A stretch of DNA of 19,479 bases, taken from the NCBI GenBank assembly GCA_021828925.1, contig JAJZCT010000004.1, positions 1 through 19,479 on the forward strand, in the 5' to 3' direction. The notes under the pieces were generated by a model, which searched no databases, was not told where the DNA came from, and was given only the letters and a program-made list of their open reading frames with translations. This DNA is from Planctomycetota bacterium. GTDB lineage: Bacteria > Planctomycetota > Phycisphaerae > WQYP01. The position numbers were made by a program, and so were the translations under genes. Positions within the stretch are counted from its first letter, which is position 1. Every line of letters begins with the position of its first letter. Below, one piece after another: positions 5,019 to 12,788 of the stretch.

Positions 5019-7700
5019 ATGGCGGAAGAAAAATGTGATGTTTCATCAGAGGTTGGTCGCTTATCGGCAAGCGGTAAGTTTAATCGGCGACGATTTATAG
5101 AGCTTTCGGCCGCAGTTGTGGGGGCGGCGTGGGCGCTGCAGGCCGACGGGGGCCAATCCCGCCCCTTGGCGGGACGTGTCGTGCCGATACCCCCGTCGCC
5201 AGCCCTTTTGGACCAGCGCCAGACCCGTTTCCGGTCCCGTACGTGCGTGAATGCTGGCTGGAAGTTTGAATTTGGCGAGCATCAACGGGCCAGTCAAGTG
5301 GAATACGCCGACCACGAATGGCAAAGCGTTGGGTTGCCGCATTCGTTTAGCATTCCTTATTTCCGCAGCACAGAATTTTATGTGGGAATGGGGTGGTACC
5401 GCCGGGCAATTGTGATTCCTGCTGATTGGGGCGGAAAAAAGATTTCGCTGGAATTTGAAGCCGCATTCCAGCAGGTGCAGGTCTACGTCAACGGTCAGGG
5501 GGTGGGGGGACACACGGGTGGATTCACCAGTTTTAATCTGGATATAACTCACGCGGTGCGGACCGGAGCCAATATTCTGGCGGTACGCGTAAGTAATGTC
5601 TGGAACCCAGAAGTGGCACCGCGCGCGGGTGATCATCTTTTTGACGGCGGAATTTACCGAAACGTATGGCTGTGCGCAACGGATTCCCTGCATCTGGCGT
5701 ATCAGGGTGTTCGGATCACCACGCCGCGCGTTTCGCAAGAGTTAGCCCAGGTAAAAATAGAAACGTGCGTAAACAATGCGGGGGGGGAGTCGCGGCGCTG
5801 TACGGTTTTGCACGAGGTAGTTGATGCGCAGGGTGTTTCGGTGGCGGAATTTCGCAGCGTGCAAACAATCAGGGCGGGGGAATCACGGACCTTTGTACAG
5901 CAGCATGAAATAGTGCATCCGAATCTGTGGCATCCGGACCATCCGCATTTGTATCAAATGCGGACAACCGTGTTGGACGGCGACCGGCCGGTGGATCAGG
6001 ATAGTGCGCCGCTGGGCTTCCGCTGGTTTAAGTGGACGGCGGAACAAGGCTTTTTTCTCAATGACCGCCATCTGTGGATTCACGGTGCCAATGTGCATCA
6101 GGATCATGCGGGGTGGGCCTCCGGGGCGACGGATGCCGGAGCATGGCGCGATGTGCGGATGGTGAAGGAGGCGGGGTTCAATTTCATCCGCACGTCGCAT
6201 TATCCGCACAGCAGGGCATTTATGGAGGCATGTGACTATTACGGGATATTGATATGGAGCGAAATGTGCTTCTGGGGAGTGGGAGGTTTCGGTCCGGATG
6301 GCAACTGGCGGGCTTCAGCTTACCCGGTTGAGCAAGCGCATTGGAACGGGTTTGAAAAAAGCTGTCTGGATCAACTTGGTGAAATGATCGCCATGCACCG
6401 GAATCATCCCTGCATCATTGCCTGGAGCATGTGCAACGAAGTGTTTTTTACGAACCCGAAGGTTTTCGGACGCATGAAAAATCTGCTACGGCAGATGGTG
6501 CGGCGAACACATCAGCTTGACCCGTCGCGGCCGGCGGGCATCGGCGGTGCGCAGCGCGGCGGCGTGGATAAACTGGGCGATATTGCGGGGTACAACGGCG
6601 ACGGCGCTACGCTATACATAAATCCAGGTTTTCCCAACTTGGTAACGGAATATGGTTCCGTGGCGGCGACGAGGCCCGGCGGATATCAGCCTGATTTCGG
6701 CGCTCTTCAATCCACACAATTTGCCTGGCGCAGCGGAATATCCATCTGGTGTGCATTTGACTACGGCACATGGGTGGGCATGACTGGAGAAATGGGGATT
6801 ATTGATTATTATCGGCTCCCGAAGCGGGCGTGGTACTGGTACCAGGATCATAACCGCCGGATATCGCCGCCCCGCTGGCCTAAATCCGGCAAGGCGGCTC
6901 GGCTGAATGTCGCCACCGACAGGCATGTCATTCACGGCACAGACGCAATAGAGGATTCGCATATCGTCGTGACAGTGGTGGACGCTCGCGGGCAGCCGAT
7001 CAGTGATTCGCCGCCGGTAAAGCTGGAGATTGAATCCGGGCCGGGCGAATTTCCCACAGGGCCGGAGATTACCTTTGCGCCACATTCAGATATTTGCATT
7101 CGGGATGGGACGGCAGCGATCGAATTCCGCAGTTACCATGCCGGCGAAAGCATCATCCGCGCCTCATCGCCGGGACTGGACCCCGCCTTTGTGCGAATTA
7201 CCACCACCGGCGAGCCGCGTTATGTTCCCGGTCATACACCGCGTGTGGCTAACCGCCCGTACATTCGTTCACCGCAGCCTGATCAAAATACGTACCAAAC
7301 CCATTCCGCCAAGATGATCGATCTGGCGATCAATCGACCGACAACCTCTTCCTCCAGCAAGGATGGGCATAGCTCACGCTTTGCGAACGACGGCAATTTT
7401 TCCACCTATTGGCGGGCCGCCCAGAATAGCCCGGGCCAATGGTGTCAGGTTGATTTGGAGGGTGGTTATACAATTTCCGACGTGAAGGTGACTTTCCCCG
7501 GCAATGGTGATTACCGATTTAGTATCCTGGTTTCCACCACCGGAAGACACTGGCGGCGCGCGGCCAGCGGATCTGCCGACAATCACCAGTTCAATCCGCC
7601 AGTGTATGGGCGATATGTGCGCGTGGTCATTGAGGGAACTGCGACCGAAGGCATCTGCGGCATTTCCGAAATTTGCGTATACGGCCGACATGGGCATTGA
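5019..7700 (+). CDS. Tat-exported GH2 beta-glycosidase with C-terminal F5/8-type-C domain
   Basis: An 893-residue enzyme. Residues 1 to about 51 form a twin-arginine signal (FNRRRFIEL, then AAVVGAAWAL). The GH2 sugar-binding jelly roll spans about 75-225, including YRNVW (213-217). The Ig-like domain spans about 225-335. The TIM barrel spans about 340-610 and has RTSHYPHS (391-398), acid/base E474 in WSMCNE, and nucleophile E544 in LVTEYGS. An Ig-like region with GQPI and a Gly-Glu-Ser stretch (about 625-735) is followed by a discoidin/F5-8-type-C (CBM32-like) domain (about 770-890: NRPTTSSSS, STYWRA, QWCQVDL, GRYVRV). Family members act as beta-galactosidase, beta-glucuronidase or related enzymes, and the sequence does not settle which. 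It is the last gene of module 1 and fits a galactan-degrading set. Confidence 0.9.
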   Translation: MAEEKCDVSSEVGRLSASGKFNRRRFIELSAAVVGAAWALQADGGQSRPLAGRVVPIPPSPALLDQRQTRFRSRTCVNAGWKFEFGEHQRASQVEYADHEWQSVGLPHSFSIPYFRSTEFYVGMGWYRRAIVIPADWGGKKISLEFEAAFQQVQVYVNGQGVGGHTGGFTSFNLDITHAVRTGANILAVRVSNVWNPEVAPRAGDHLFDGGIYRNVWLCATDSLHLAYQGVRITTPRVSQELAQVKIETCVNNAGGESRRCTVLHEVVDAQGVSVAEFRSVQTIRAGESRTFVQQHEIVHPNLWHPDHPHLYQMRTTVLDGDRPVDQDSAPLGFRWFKWTAEQGFFLNDRHLWIHGANVHQDHAGWASGATDAGAWRDVRMVKEAGFNFIRTSHYPHSRAFMEACDYYGILIWSEMCFWGVGGFGPDGNWRASAYPVEQAHWNGFEKSCLDQLGEMIAMHRNHPCIIAWSMCNEVFFTNPKVFGRMKNLLRQMVRRTHQLDPSRPAGIGGAQRGGVDKLGDIAGYNGDGATLYINPGFPNLVTEYGSVAATRPGGYQPDFGALQSTQFAWRSGISIWCAFDYGTWVGMTGEMGIIDYYRLPKRAWYWYQDHNRRISPPRWPKSGKAARLNVATDRHVIHGTDAIEDSHIVVTVVDARGQPISDSPPVKLEIESGPGEFPTGPEITFAPHSDICIRDGTAAIEFRSYHAGESIIRASSPGLDPAFVRITTTGEPRYVPGHTPRVANRPYIRSPQPDQNTYQTHSAKMIDLAINRPTTSSSSKDGHSSRFANDGNFSTYWRAAQNSPGQWCQVDLEGGYTISDVKVTFPGNGDYRFSILVSTTGRHWRRAASGSADNHQFNPPVYGRYVRVVIEGTATEGICGISEICVYGRHGH

Positions 7701-7895
7701 ATGGTTCCTGCTGACGCGGCGGCATCCATTCCCCGGGAAAATATCGCTGGAGGTCCCGCCTCACGCCGTGAATGACGTTTCGTCCAAGATTCGCAACTGT
7801 GAAAAATAATGAGCGATTTGCTGTCTGCCGAAAACGAGGTTTATGGCGAGCAAAACCCTTGTCAATACAGCGTTTTGTGTGTTGCGTGGCAGCGA
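7701..7895 (+). other. Spacer between modules 1 and 2
   Basis: No gene was recognised here. Open frames crossing this stretch are extensions of frames opposite or beside the GH2 gene. There is no clear hairpin plus T-run after the GH2 stop codon, so the end of the module 1 transcript is not defined by sequence. Confidence 0.5.
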
Positions 7896-7950
7896 TTGGC
7901 GTGCGCAAAAGTGTCGCGATATGATAAAATTTAGACGCATTTTGATATTG
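7896..7950 (+). promoter_or_regulatory. Promoter-like box before the pilin-like gene (copy 1 of shared box)
   Basis: TTGGCG (7896-7901), an 18-nt gap and TATGAT (7920-7925) form a sigma-70-type promoter. The 39 bases 7912-7950, covering the -10 and about 25 nt downstream, match 14988-15026 with only five differences, although the flanking genes are unrelated. The conserved part past the -10 (AAAATTTA then ACGCAT then TGATATTG) is more than RNA polymerase needs, so an operator for a shared regulator is likely. Confidence 0.6.
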
Positions 7951-8148
7951 ACTTTGCGGTTTTGATGTTCCATAATGATAAATGTCAAATGTAAGGCGGT
8001 TTCCGCCTGGCTTTGGTTTAGTAAGGTCGGTTGTGTCCGGGAGCCGGTTCGTAATACCGGGCAGGCACGGAGAGAAAAAAGCCTCTTCGTCGACGCGTAT
8101 GAGATGTTTATACGGAATATTTTCGTGGCGCTTTTTGAGGTACTAACC
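7951..8148 (+). promoter_or_regulatory. Long 5' leader of the pilin-like gene
   Basis: About 200 nt lie between the promoter-like box and the preferred ATG at 8149. Two small hairpins are visible: AGGCGG-TTT-CCGCCT (7994-8008), and CCGGT (8044-8048) with ACCGG (8056-8060). GAGG at 8137-8140 is the ribosome-binding site. The frame is open back to an ATG at 7975, so part of this may be translated, but that ATG has no Shine-Dalgarno sequence. No known riboswitch was recognised. Confidence 0.4.
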
Positions 8149-9159
8149 ATGAACACGATTGTAGAATATCGAGGAATCATGATCAGCGATCCGAACCACG
8201 CAATGCCAGGGGTGCCACCGATGGCCAAGCCGTCGGGTTCAGGGCTGCTGGGTTATCGGCTTTTGCGGTCCCAGCATCGGCGGCATGGGGCCTTCACCCT
8301 CATTGAACTGCTGGTGGTGATCAGTATCATCGCGTTGCTGATTGCCTTGTTGTTACCGGCTTTGGCTAAGGCCAAGGGATTGGCGATGGAAACCGTGTGC
8401 GCGTCTAATGAGCGCGTCCTCGGTCAGGCCATCATAGAATACGCCCAGACCAACCATGGTGGTGCGCCGGTGTGGGGTAATACCGCCTACGGGATGCACT
8501 TCTCAACATACTGCGGCAACCCGTATTGGGATCAGTTGCTTTATCCCTATATCTACTCCAGCCCGAATGCCATTCCACCTACGGCTCGGGTCAACGCTCC
8601 CGGGGTCGGAAGTCTTTCGTACTGCGAAGAACTCGCGCGAGGAATAGATGTGCCGGCCCAGACCGTATTTCTTTGCCCGACGGTTCAAGCTCATGGTTGG
8701 CTTGCAACGGACGGCTACACTCCTACGAAACGCTTTCGCAGCTATGAAATCAATGGATGGTTGGCAGGAGGTGTGATTAACCGGGCGAGTCCAACCGACC
8801 CTGGGTTCAATAATGGAGCGATTCAATCGTCGATTCCCCTAAGCAGCGTACAAGGCCCCTCGGACGTGATTCTCCTTGATGAAGTGTGGACGGCGGCTCC
8901 ACTGGCGGACCCGGCTGGACCCTATTCCGTGGAATTCCGTGGATGGTTTGACGTGTACCCCGTGCATGGCCTGACAGAAGGCTCGCCCTACTACAATCCT
9001 TGGGGACTCGACGCTACCACCGGGACCAGCAACTTCGCGTTTGCCGATGGGCACGTATCGGCGTACAAGTTTACCGAGAACCATTATTCACCAAACCCAC
9101 TGCTGAATGATCCGCTACCGCCGGATATAACGTTTGACCCGAATCGCAATGAAGAGTGA
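8149..9159 (+). CDS. Type IV pilin-like protein (prepilin N-methylation motif, H-X9-DG-like)
   Basis: A 336-residue pseudopilin-type protein from the ATG at 8149 (GAGG 8 nt upstream). A 47-49-residue basic leader ends in HG, then the class III signal AFTLIELLVVISIIALLIAL, cut by a prepilin peptidase near the G-A-F bond and anchoring the protein in the inner membrane. A large soluble domain follows, with PALAKAK and CASNERVLGQAI after the helix, as in planctomycete members. Near the end comes SNFAFADGHVSAYKF, the ADGH turn typical of the H-X9-DG family, although the upstream His position is Thr here. These proteins are abundant in Planctomycetota and mostly of unknown role. A near-identical paralogue ends at 69. 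The frame extends to 7975. Confidence 0.88.
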   Translation: MNTIVEYRGIMISDPNHAMPGVPPMAKPSGSGLLGYRLLRSQHRRHGAFTLIELLVVISIIALLIALLLPALAKAKGLAMETVCASNERVLGQAIIEYAQTNHGGAPVWGNTAYGMHFSTYCGNPYWDQLLYPYIYSSPNAIPPTARVNAPGVGSLSYCEELARGIDVPAQTVFLCPTVQAHGWLATDGYTPTKRFRSYEINGWLAGGVINRASPTDPGFNNGAIQSSIPLSSVQGPSDVILLDEVWTAAPLADPAGPYSVEFRGWFDVYPVHGLTEGSPYYNPWGLDATTGTSNFAFADGHVSAYKFTENHYSPNPLLNDPLPPDITFDPNRNEE

Positions 9160-9217
9160 AGGCGATCCAAGGATGGCACGCCAATAGGGTCGGGCGGGCG
9201 TATTCGTGATTATTGAG
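9091..9217 (+). repeat. Exact direct repeat, copy 2
   Basis: Identical to 1-127. It covers the last 22 codons and stop of the pilin-like gene plus 58 nt of spacer. Weaker homology (about 79%) continues rightward to the end of the PEP-CTERM signal-peptide codons near 9623. Confidence 0.95.
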
Positions 9218-9497
9218 TCTGAATGATAAATTTAATGGAAAGCGTCCTGCGAGTGTGTTGCTGAAGGCCACTTTCCAACACTTGGAACGCCGAACGATGA
9301 AAGGAGGAAAAGCAGGGAGTCAAATGATAAACGTGATCTACGATCAGATCATGAATGCCGTGATGCCATGTGGCGGCCATGCCATTTTCCGGCGAGGCAA
9401 TTGGCCCGGGGATCACAGTTGATTTTAGTAATTTCGCCGGTGTAAATCGCTGCGGGAGGAAAATCTCCAGCGGCGAACCACCAGAGAGGATTTCCAC
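9160..9497 (+). promoter_or_regulatory. Structured leader upstream of PEP-CTERM gene, copy 2
   Basis: Homologous to 70-406 with a single-base length difference. The four hairpins fall at 9237-9242/9271-9276, 9332-9339/9346-9353, 9389-9396/9433-9440 (inner 9399-9403/9416-9420) and 9448-9458/9465-9475. The first two contain paired replacements relative to copy 1 (9241-9272 is A-T; 9339-9346 is T-A). The last uses C-G and T-G pairs where copy 1 has T-G and C-G, and an internal G-A mismatch replaces a one-base bulge. AGAGAGGA (9483-9490) is the ribosome-binding site of the following gene. The bases 9160-9217 are identical to copy 1 and so carry no covariation information. Confidence 0.6.
9213..9422 (+). 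CDS. Possible 69-codon small protein in the leader, copy 2
   Basis: Counterpart of 123-332, with TTG start, 69 codons and TGA in place of TAA. It begins MSLNDKFNGKRP and ends WPGDHS. KGG.AGSQ, AIFRR and GDHS are kept between the copies. The same doubts apply: weak third-position bias, no ribosome-binding site, overlap with paired RNA segments. No function is suggested. Confidence 0.25.
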   Translation: MSLNDKFNGKRPASVLLKATFQHLERRTMKGGKAGSQMINVIYDQIMNAVMPCGGHAIFRRGNWPGDHS

Positions 9498-10937
9498 ATG
9501 TTAAATACGAAAGGTCATGCTATGAAAAATGCAATTATAATTGAAAAAGCCGTTGTCGCCTCCGCTTGCTTGTTGGTCGCGACTGCCTGCTTCGCTGGAA
9601 ATGCCGCACAGGCTGCGGCCACCAGCGGTACATGGGCCAACCCGTCCGCCACGACCGACAGTTGGACGACCGGTAGCAACTGGAGCATCACCTCGGGTTC
9701 CGGTTCGTACCCTGACGGGACCGATGGCGTTGCCACTTTCACCAATCCGGGATCTAATTATACCGTTGATATTGGCTCGACTCCCGTTACCATTGGCTCC
9801 GTGGTCGCGGGTTTTAACGCCAATCATGGGCTGACCATTACGGGTGGAACACTTAATCTTGCTACTTCCACTGGCACGCCGGGTTTGACGTGGACCAGCA
9901 GTGCCAGCGGCCCGGTGGTTAGCCTTTCCGGGCTGACCGTCACCGGGAATCAGGGGCTGATCGTTACGGGCAGCCCGAACTTTGGCACGTCCCTACGAAC
10001 CTATGGAAATACAAACTGGTCCGGTTTCAGCGGTCCAGTAGCCTTGACGCAAGGCAATTGGGATCCGCAACAAGCCAATGCCGCACCGACCAATTCCGAC
10101 TTGATCCTTGGCGGCACCAGTGCCAACCCGGCCAGTGACACGGGAACCGCTCGCTTCGGTATGTTCGGTGGGCGGAATCAGACCATCGGCGCTTTAATCG
10201 GTGGATCGGCTGGCTATCTCAGCAATAACAACACCGCATCGGCCTCAACAATTACGCTTGGGAATAACGGGGACAGCGGAAATTTCGCCGGTAATATAGG
10301 CAAACAGACTGTGGGGCAAGCGACGGGAACCGGTGCTTTTATCAATGTAATAAAGGTCGGAACGGGTACAGAGACATTCAGTGGTACTGATATCTATACT
10401 GGAGCCACGACCGTCAACGCCGGTACGTTGGCAATAACGGGTGCCCTGACCGGCGGAGGTGCGGTGACGGTGAACACCAATGGGGCGCTGGCGGGCACTG
10501 GGACCATTTCCGGCGCTGTGACCGTCAGCGGAGGAGCCATCAATCTTGTTGACGGCTCGACTGGTACGCTGGCATTGAGCAACACGCTTGCGCTAGCCTC
10601 TGGTTCTTCTCTGGCTTTTGAGATTGGCTCCGGTGGTGCATCGGATTTGATCAACGTGGCAGGCGCTATATCCGCCACAGGCCCGGTAGCGGTAAACATC
10701 ACAGGGCTGGCGGGGTTTGGAACCGGAACTTATAACCTGATCAGCGCTGCGTCGTCTTCGGGCTTAAGCAACTTGGCGATTGGGACCACCCCGGGCGGGG
10801 CTTTCAGCTATATTCTGCAATCCAATGCCGCCGGCGAACAACTGGTCGTCAGCGCCGTGCCGGAACCCGCATCGCTGGGTTTGGTCGCTCTTGGGGCCAT
10901 GGGCCTGCTGTTGCTCCGCCGTAAGGCGCGGGCCTGA
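9498..10937 (+). CDS. PEP-CTERM surface protein with autotransporter-type beta-strand repeat
   Basis: A 479-residue exported protein. Residues 1 to about 40 closely match the signal peptide of the protein at 407-1207 (MLNTKGHAMKNAIIIEKAVV, then ASACLLVATACF). The passenger is unrelated: Gly/Thr/Ser/Asn-rich, starting SGTWANPSATTDSW and holding a beta-strand repeat of the autotransporter-associated type (TFSGTDIYTGATTVNAGTL, GTGTISGAVTVSGG), which predicts a parallel beta-helix. The C-terminus has VPEPASLGLV, a hydrophobic stretch and LLRRKARA, the exosortase signal. The start is fixed by AGAGAGGA 7 nt upstream. No exosortase gene is in the window. The role is probably structural or adhesive at the cell surface or in an extracellular matrix. 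Confidence 0.92.
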   Translation: MLNTKGHAMKNAIIIEKAVVASACLLVATACFAGNAAQAAATSGTWANPSATTDSWTTGSNWSITSGSGSYPDGTDGVATFTNPGSNYTVDIGSTPVTIGSVVAGFNANHGLTITGGTLNLATSTGTPGLTWTSSASGPVVSLSGLTVTGNQGLIVTGSPNFGTSLRTYGNTNWSGFSGPVALTQGNWDPQQANAAPTNSDLILGGTSANPASDTGTARFGMFGGRNQTIGALIGGSAGYLSNNNTASASTITLGNNGDSGNFAGNIGKQTVGQATGTGAFINVIKVGTGTETFSGTDIYTGATTVNAGTLAITGALTGGGAVTVNTNGALAGTGTISGAVTVSGGAINLVDGSTGTLALSNTLALASGSSLAFEIGSGGASDLINVAGAISATGPVAVNITGLAGFGTGTYNLISAASSSGLSNLAIGTTPGGAFSYILQSNAAGEQLVVSAVPEPASLGLVALGAMGLLLLRRKARA

Positions 10938-10983
10938 TCGGGCGTCTGCGGTTTCGCGCAGGTTAATGGATTCTTCCCTCATT

Positions 10984-11020
10984 GGCCATCATCGCGGGCG
11001 CGCATGATGGCCTGTTTTTT
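10984..11020 (+). terminator. Intrinsic terminator/attenuator after PEP-CTERM gene 2
   Basis: GGCCATCAT (10984-10992) pairs with ATGATGGCC (11004-11012), followed by TGTTTTTT (11013-11020), a good rho-independent terminator. The stem core GCCATCAT is shared with the hairpin at 1253-1287, where one pair is T-G instead of T-A. Only 26 nt lie between the T-run and the next ATG, leaving no room for a promoter, so the hydrolase gene probably depends on read-through. Confidence 0.85.
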
Positions 11021-11046
11021 CTTATGGTCAACAGGGTTCCCACGAA

Positions 11047-12711
11047 ATGAAAAATACTAAAATTGTGTTACTATTCTTGGCGGCTGTGCTTCTAAGCGTA
11101 CCGCTTGCGGGGATGTCCGTGCGTGCTGATGCGGTATATCAATGGTCGGTGCGGGTGCCGGGATATACCAAGAAGCGGGCTTATTTATGGATTTCGCCAA
11201 AGTGCCGCCGGATTCGCGGCCTGCTGGTGGGTTTGCAGAATATGCTGGAAGAGCCGGCGTTTGCCGACCCGATTATTCGCAAAGCCTGTGCGCAATCCGG
11301 CTTGGGAATCGTCTGGATTGCACCAGGATCCACAAGTGTGCACGATTCGGGCTTGAGCCTGGGCAATCAGTTCGGGCCGCCCGCCAAGGCGGGTGCCGTA
11401 TTGCAGGGAGCGCTGAATCGTCTGGCAAAAGTTTCAGGATATTCAGAAATCCGCTATGCCCCGCTGTTGATCTTCGGCCACTCTGCGGCAGCACCTTTTG
11501 TTTACGGCATGGCCGCCTGGAACCCGGGAAGAATCATTGCTCTGATTCCCGATAAATGTGGATTTCCGACGCCGGGACAAGGCGGTTTGCAACCCGGTAT
11601 TCCGGTATTTCACCTCGAGGCCCAATGGAGCGAATGGGGGGCTGGCTGGGGGCTGCTGATTCCATGGGACAAAAGCGATTTTATCGCCGCCCGAAAAAAA
11701 TGGCCGCAGAGTATCACCGGCGAATTCCTGGACGCCGGCACAGGCCATTTTGACTGGTGCGAAAAATCCGCCCCGCTGGTGGCCATGTTTATCCGGGACG
11801 CGGTCAAGTACCGTGTCCCCGCGGACGAACCGCAGAATCAGCCCGTACACCTGCTGGCGGTAAATAAAAATCATGGGTGGGTCATCAACATAAAAACCTA
11901 CGGCACAAAAAACTCCAAAGCCATGCCTTACCGTGATTTTCACGGCAACCCTGCCCACGAATCCTGGTTCTTCAATCGGCAATTGGCGCAGGCGGTGAAC
12001 ACGTATATGGCCGGCACCTATGCGAAAAAGCCGCAACTTATTAATTTTGTAGTTAATGGAAAGCCGGCATCGCTGAAACAAAATGGTTTTGCCAGCATGG
12101 GCGCGGATTTTAATCCCGGTGGCGTAACATTTAATGTTCAGGCCCGCTATCTCAATCGCTCACCGACGCCACATTTATATAAGGGACAGCGACTGGGGCA
12201 CTGTAATGAGCCCATCCAATTCTGGACCATTGGCAGCGGGGCGCTTAAGCAGGTGGGGCCGCACACATTCCGCGTCTGGATGCGCCGCGGCGGCGTGCGC
12301 CGGCAGGGGCCGCCGTGGGAACCTTGGGTAATTGCCTACAGCCCCGGCGATGCGCAATACCAATCCACCGATCGTCCAGCCCACATCTGGGTCGCCGACC
12401 GAAACACCGCCGGCCGCGCCCAGACCCTCACGTTCCCCGCACTTAAAAATGTGGCATGGGGCACGAAAACCATTCGGCTTCATGCGACCTCAAGCCTGAG
12501 GCTGCCGGTACAATTCTTCGTGATCAGTGGACCGGTAAAATTAGCTGCTGACAATCGCACATTGCAATTCCTGCCGGTTCCGCCGCAGGCCAAGTTTCCC
12601 ATGAAAGTCATCATCGGAGCCTACCAATGGGGCAGGTCCATTCATCCGCGCGTGAAAAGCGTCGGTCCGGTCGTGCGGGATTTTGAAATTATCCGCTCCG
12701 CGCATCAATAA
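11047..12711 (+). CDS. Secreted alpha/beta-hydrolase, putative carbohydrate esterase
   Basis: A 554-residue protein with a Sec signal peptide (1-29, ending RADA). An alpha/beta-hydrolase domain spans about 30-260. The nucleophile elbow is GHSAAAP (Ser146) and the likely catalytic His is H234 in GTGHFDW. The acid residue is not certain, with D168 or D229 possible. The remainder (about 265-554) is a long accessory region ending in a beta-rich domain (FVISGPVKLAADNRTLQFLP, then GAYQWG), resembling Ig-like modules on secreted esterases and glycosidases. Deacetylation or another ester cleavage on a polysaccharide is plausible but not shown. AGGG at 11033-11036 is a modest ribosome-binding site. 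The gene sits where GH43 sits in module 1 and converges on the GH42-like gene, 77 nt apart. Confidence 0.75.
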   Translation: MKNTKIVLLFLAAVLLSVPLAGMSVRADAVYQWSVRVPGYTKKRAYLWISPKCRRIRGLLVGLQNMLEEPAFADPIIRKACAQSGLGIVWIAPGSTSVHDSGLSLGNQFGPPAKAGAVLQGALNRLAKVSGYSEIRYAPLLIFGHSAAAPFVYGMAAWNPGRIIALIPDKCGFPTPGQGGLQPGIPVFHLEAQWSEWGAGWGLLIPWDKSDFIAARKKWPQSITGEFLDAGTGHFDWCEKSAPLVAMFIRDAVKYRVPADEPQNQPVHLLAVNKNHGWVINIKTYGTKNSKAMPYRDFHGNPAHESWFFNRQLAQAVNTYMAGTYAKKPQLINFVVNGKPASLKQNGFASMGADFNPGGVTFNVQARYLNRSPTPHLYKGQRLGHCNEPIQFWTIGSGALKQVGPHTFRVWMRRGGVRRQGPPWEPWVIAYSPGDAQYQSTDRPAHIWVADRNTAGRAQTLTFPALKNVAWGTKTIRLHATSSLRLPVQFFVISGPVKLAADNRTLQFLPVPPQAKFPMKVIIGAYQWGRSIHPRVKSVGPVVRDFEIIRSAHQ

Positions 12712-12788
12712 TCCGCTGTGCCGTGTTTCGGACAAGTTGTCGTTAGTGCTCTGTGCGGAAAGTGTGGTATCTCCGCAGCGAAATAATC

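Noticed and set aside
5061..5738. 225-codon open frame on the minus strand inside the GH2 gene
   Set aside because: It lies wholly opposite well-supported GH2 coding sequence, has no recognisable motif and is rich in Arg/His/Pro as expected of antisense frames in GC-rich genes. The same holds for the long minus-strand frames at 4353-4799, 6612-7085, 11443-12081, 15033-15803 and 16657-17073.
12754..12777. Inverted repeat TGCGGA/TCCGCA between the two convergent genes as a bidirectional terminator
   Set aside because: The stem is only 6 bp with a 12-nt loop and no T-run on either side. It could be chance.
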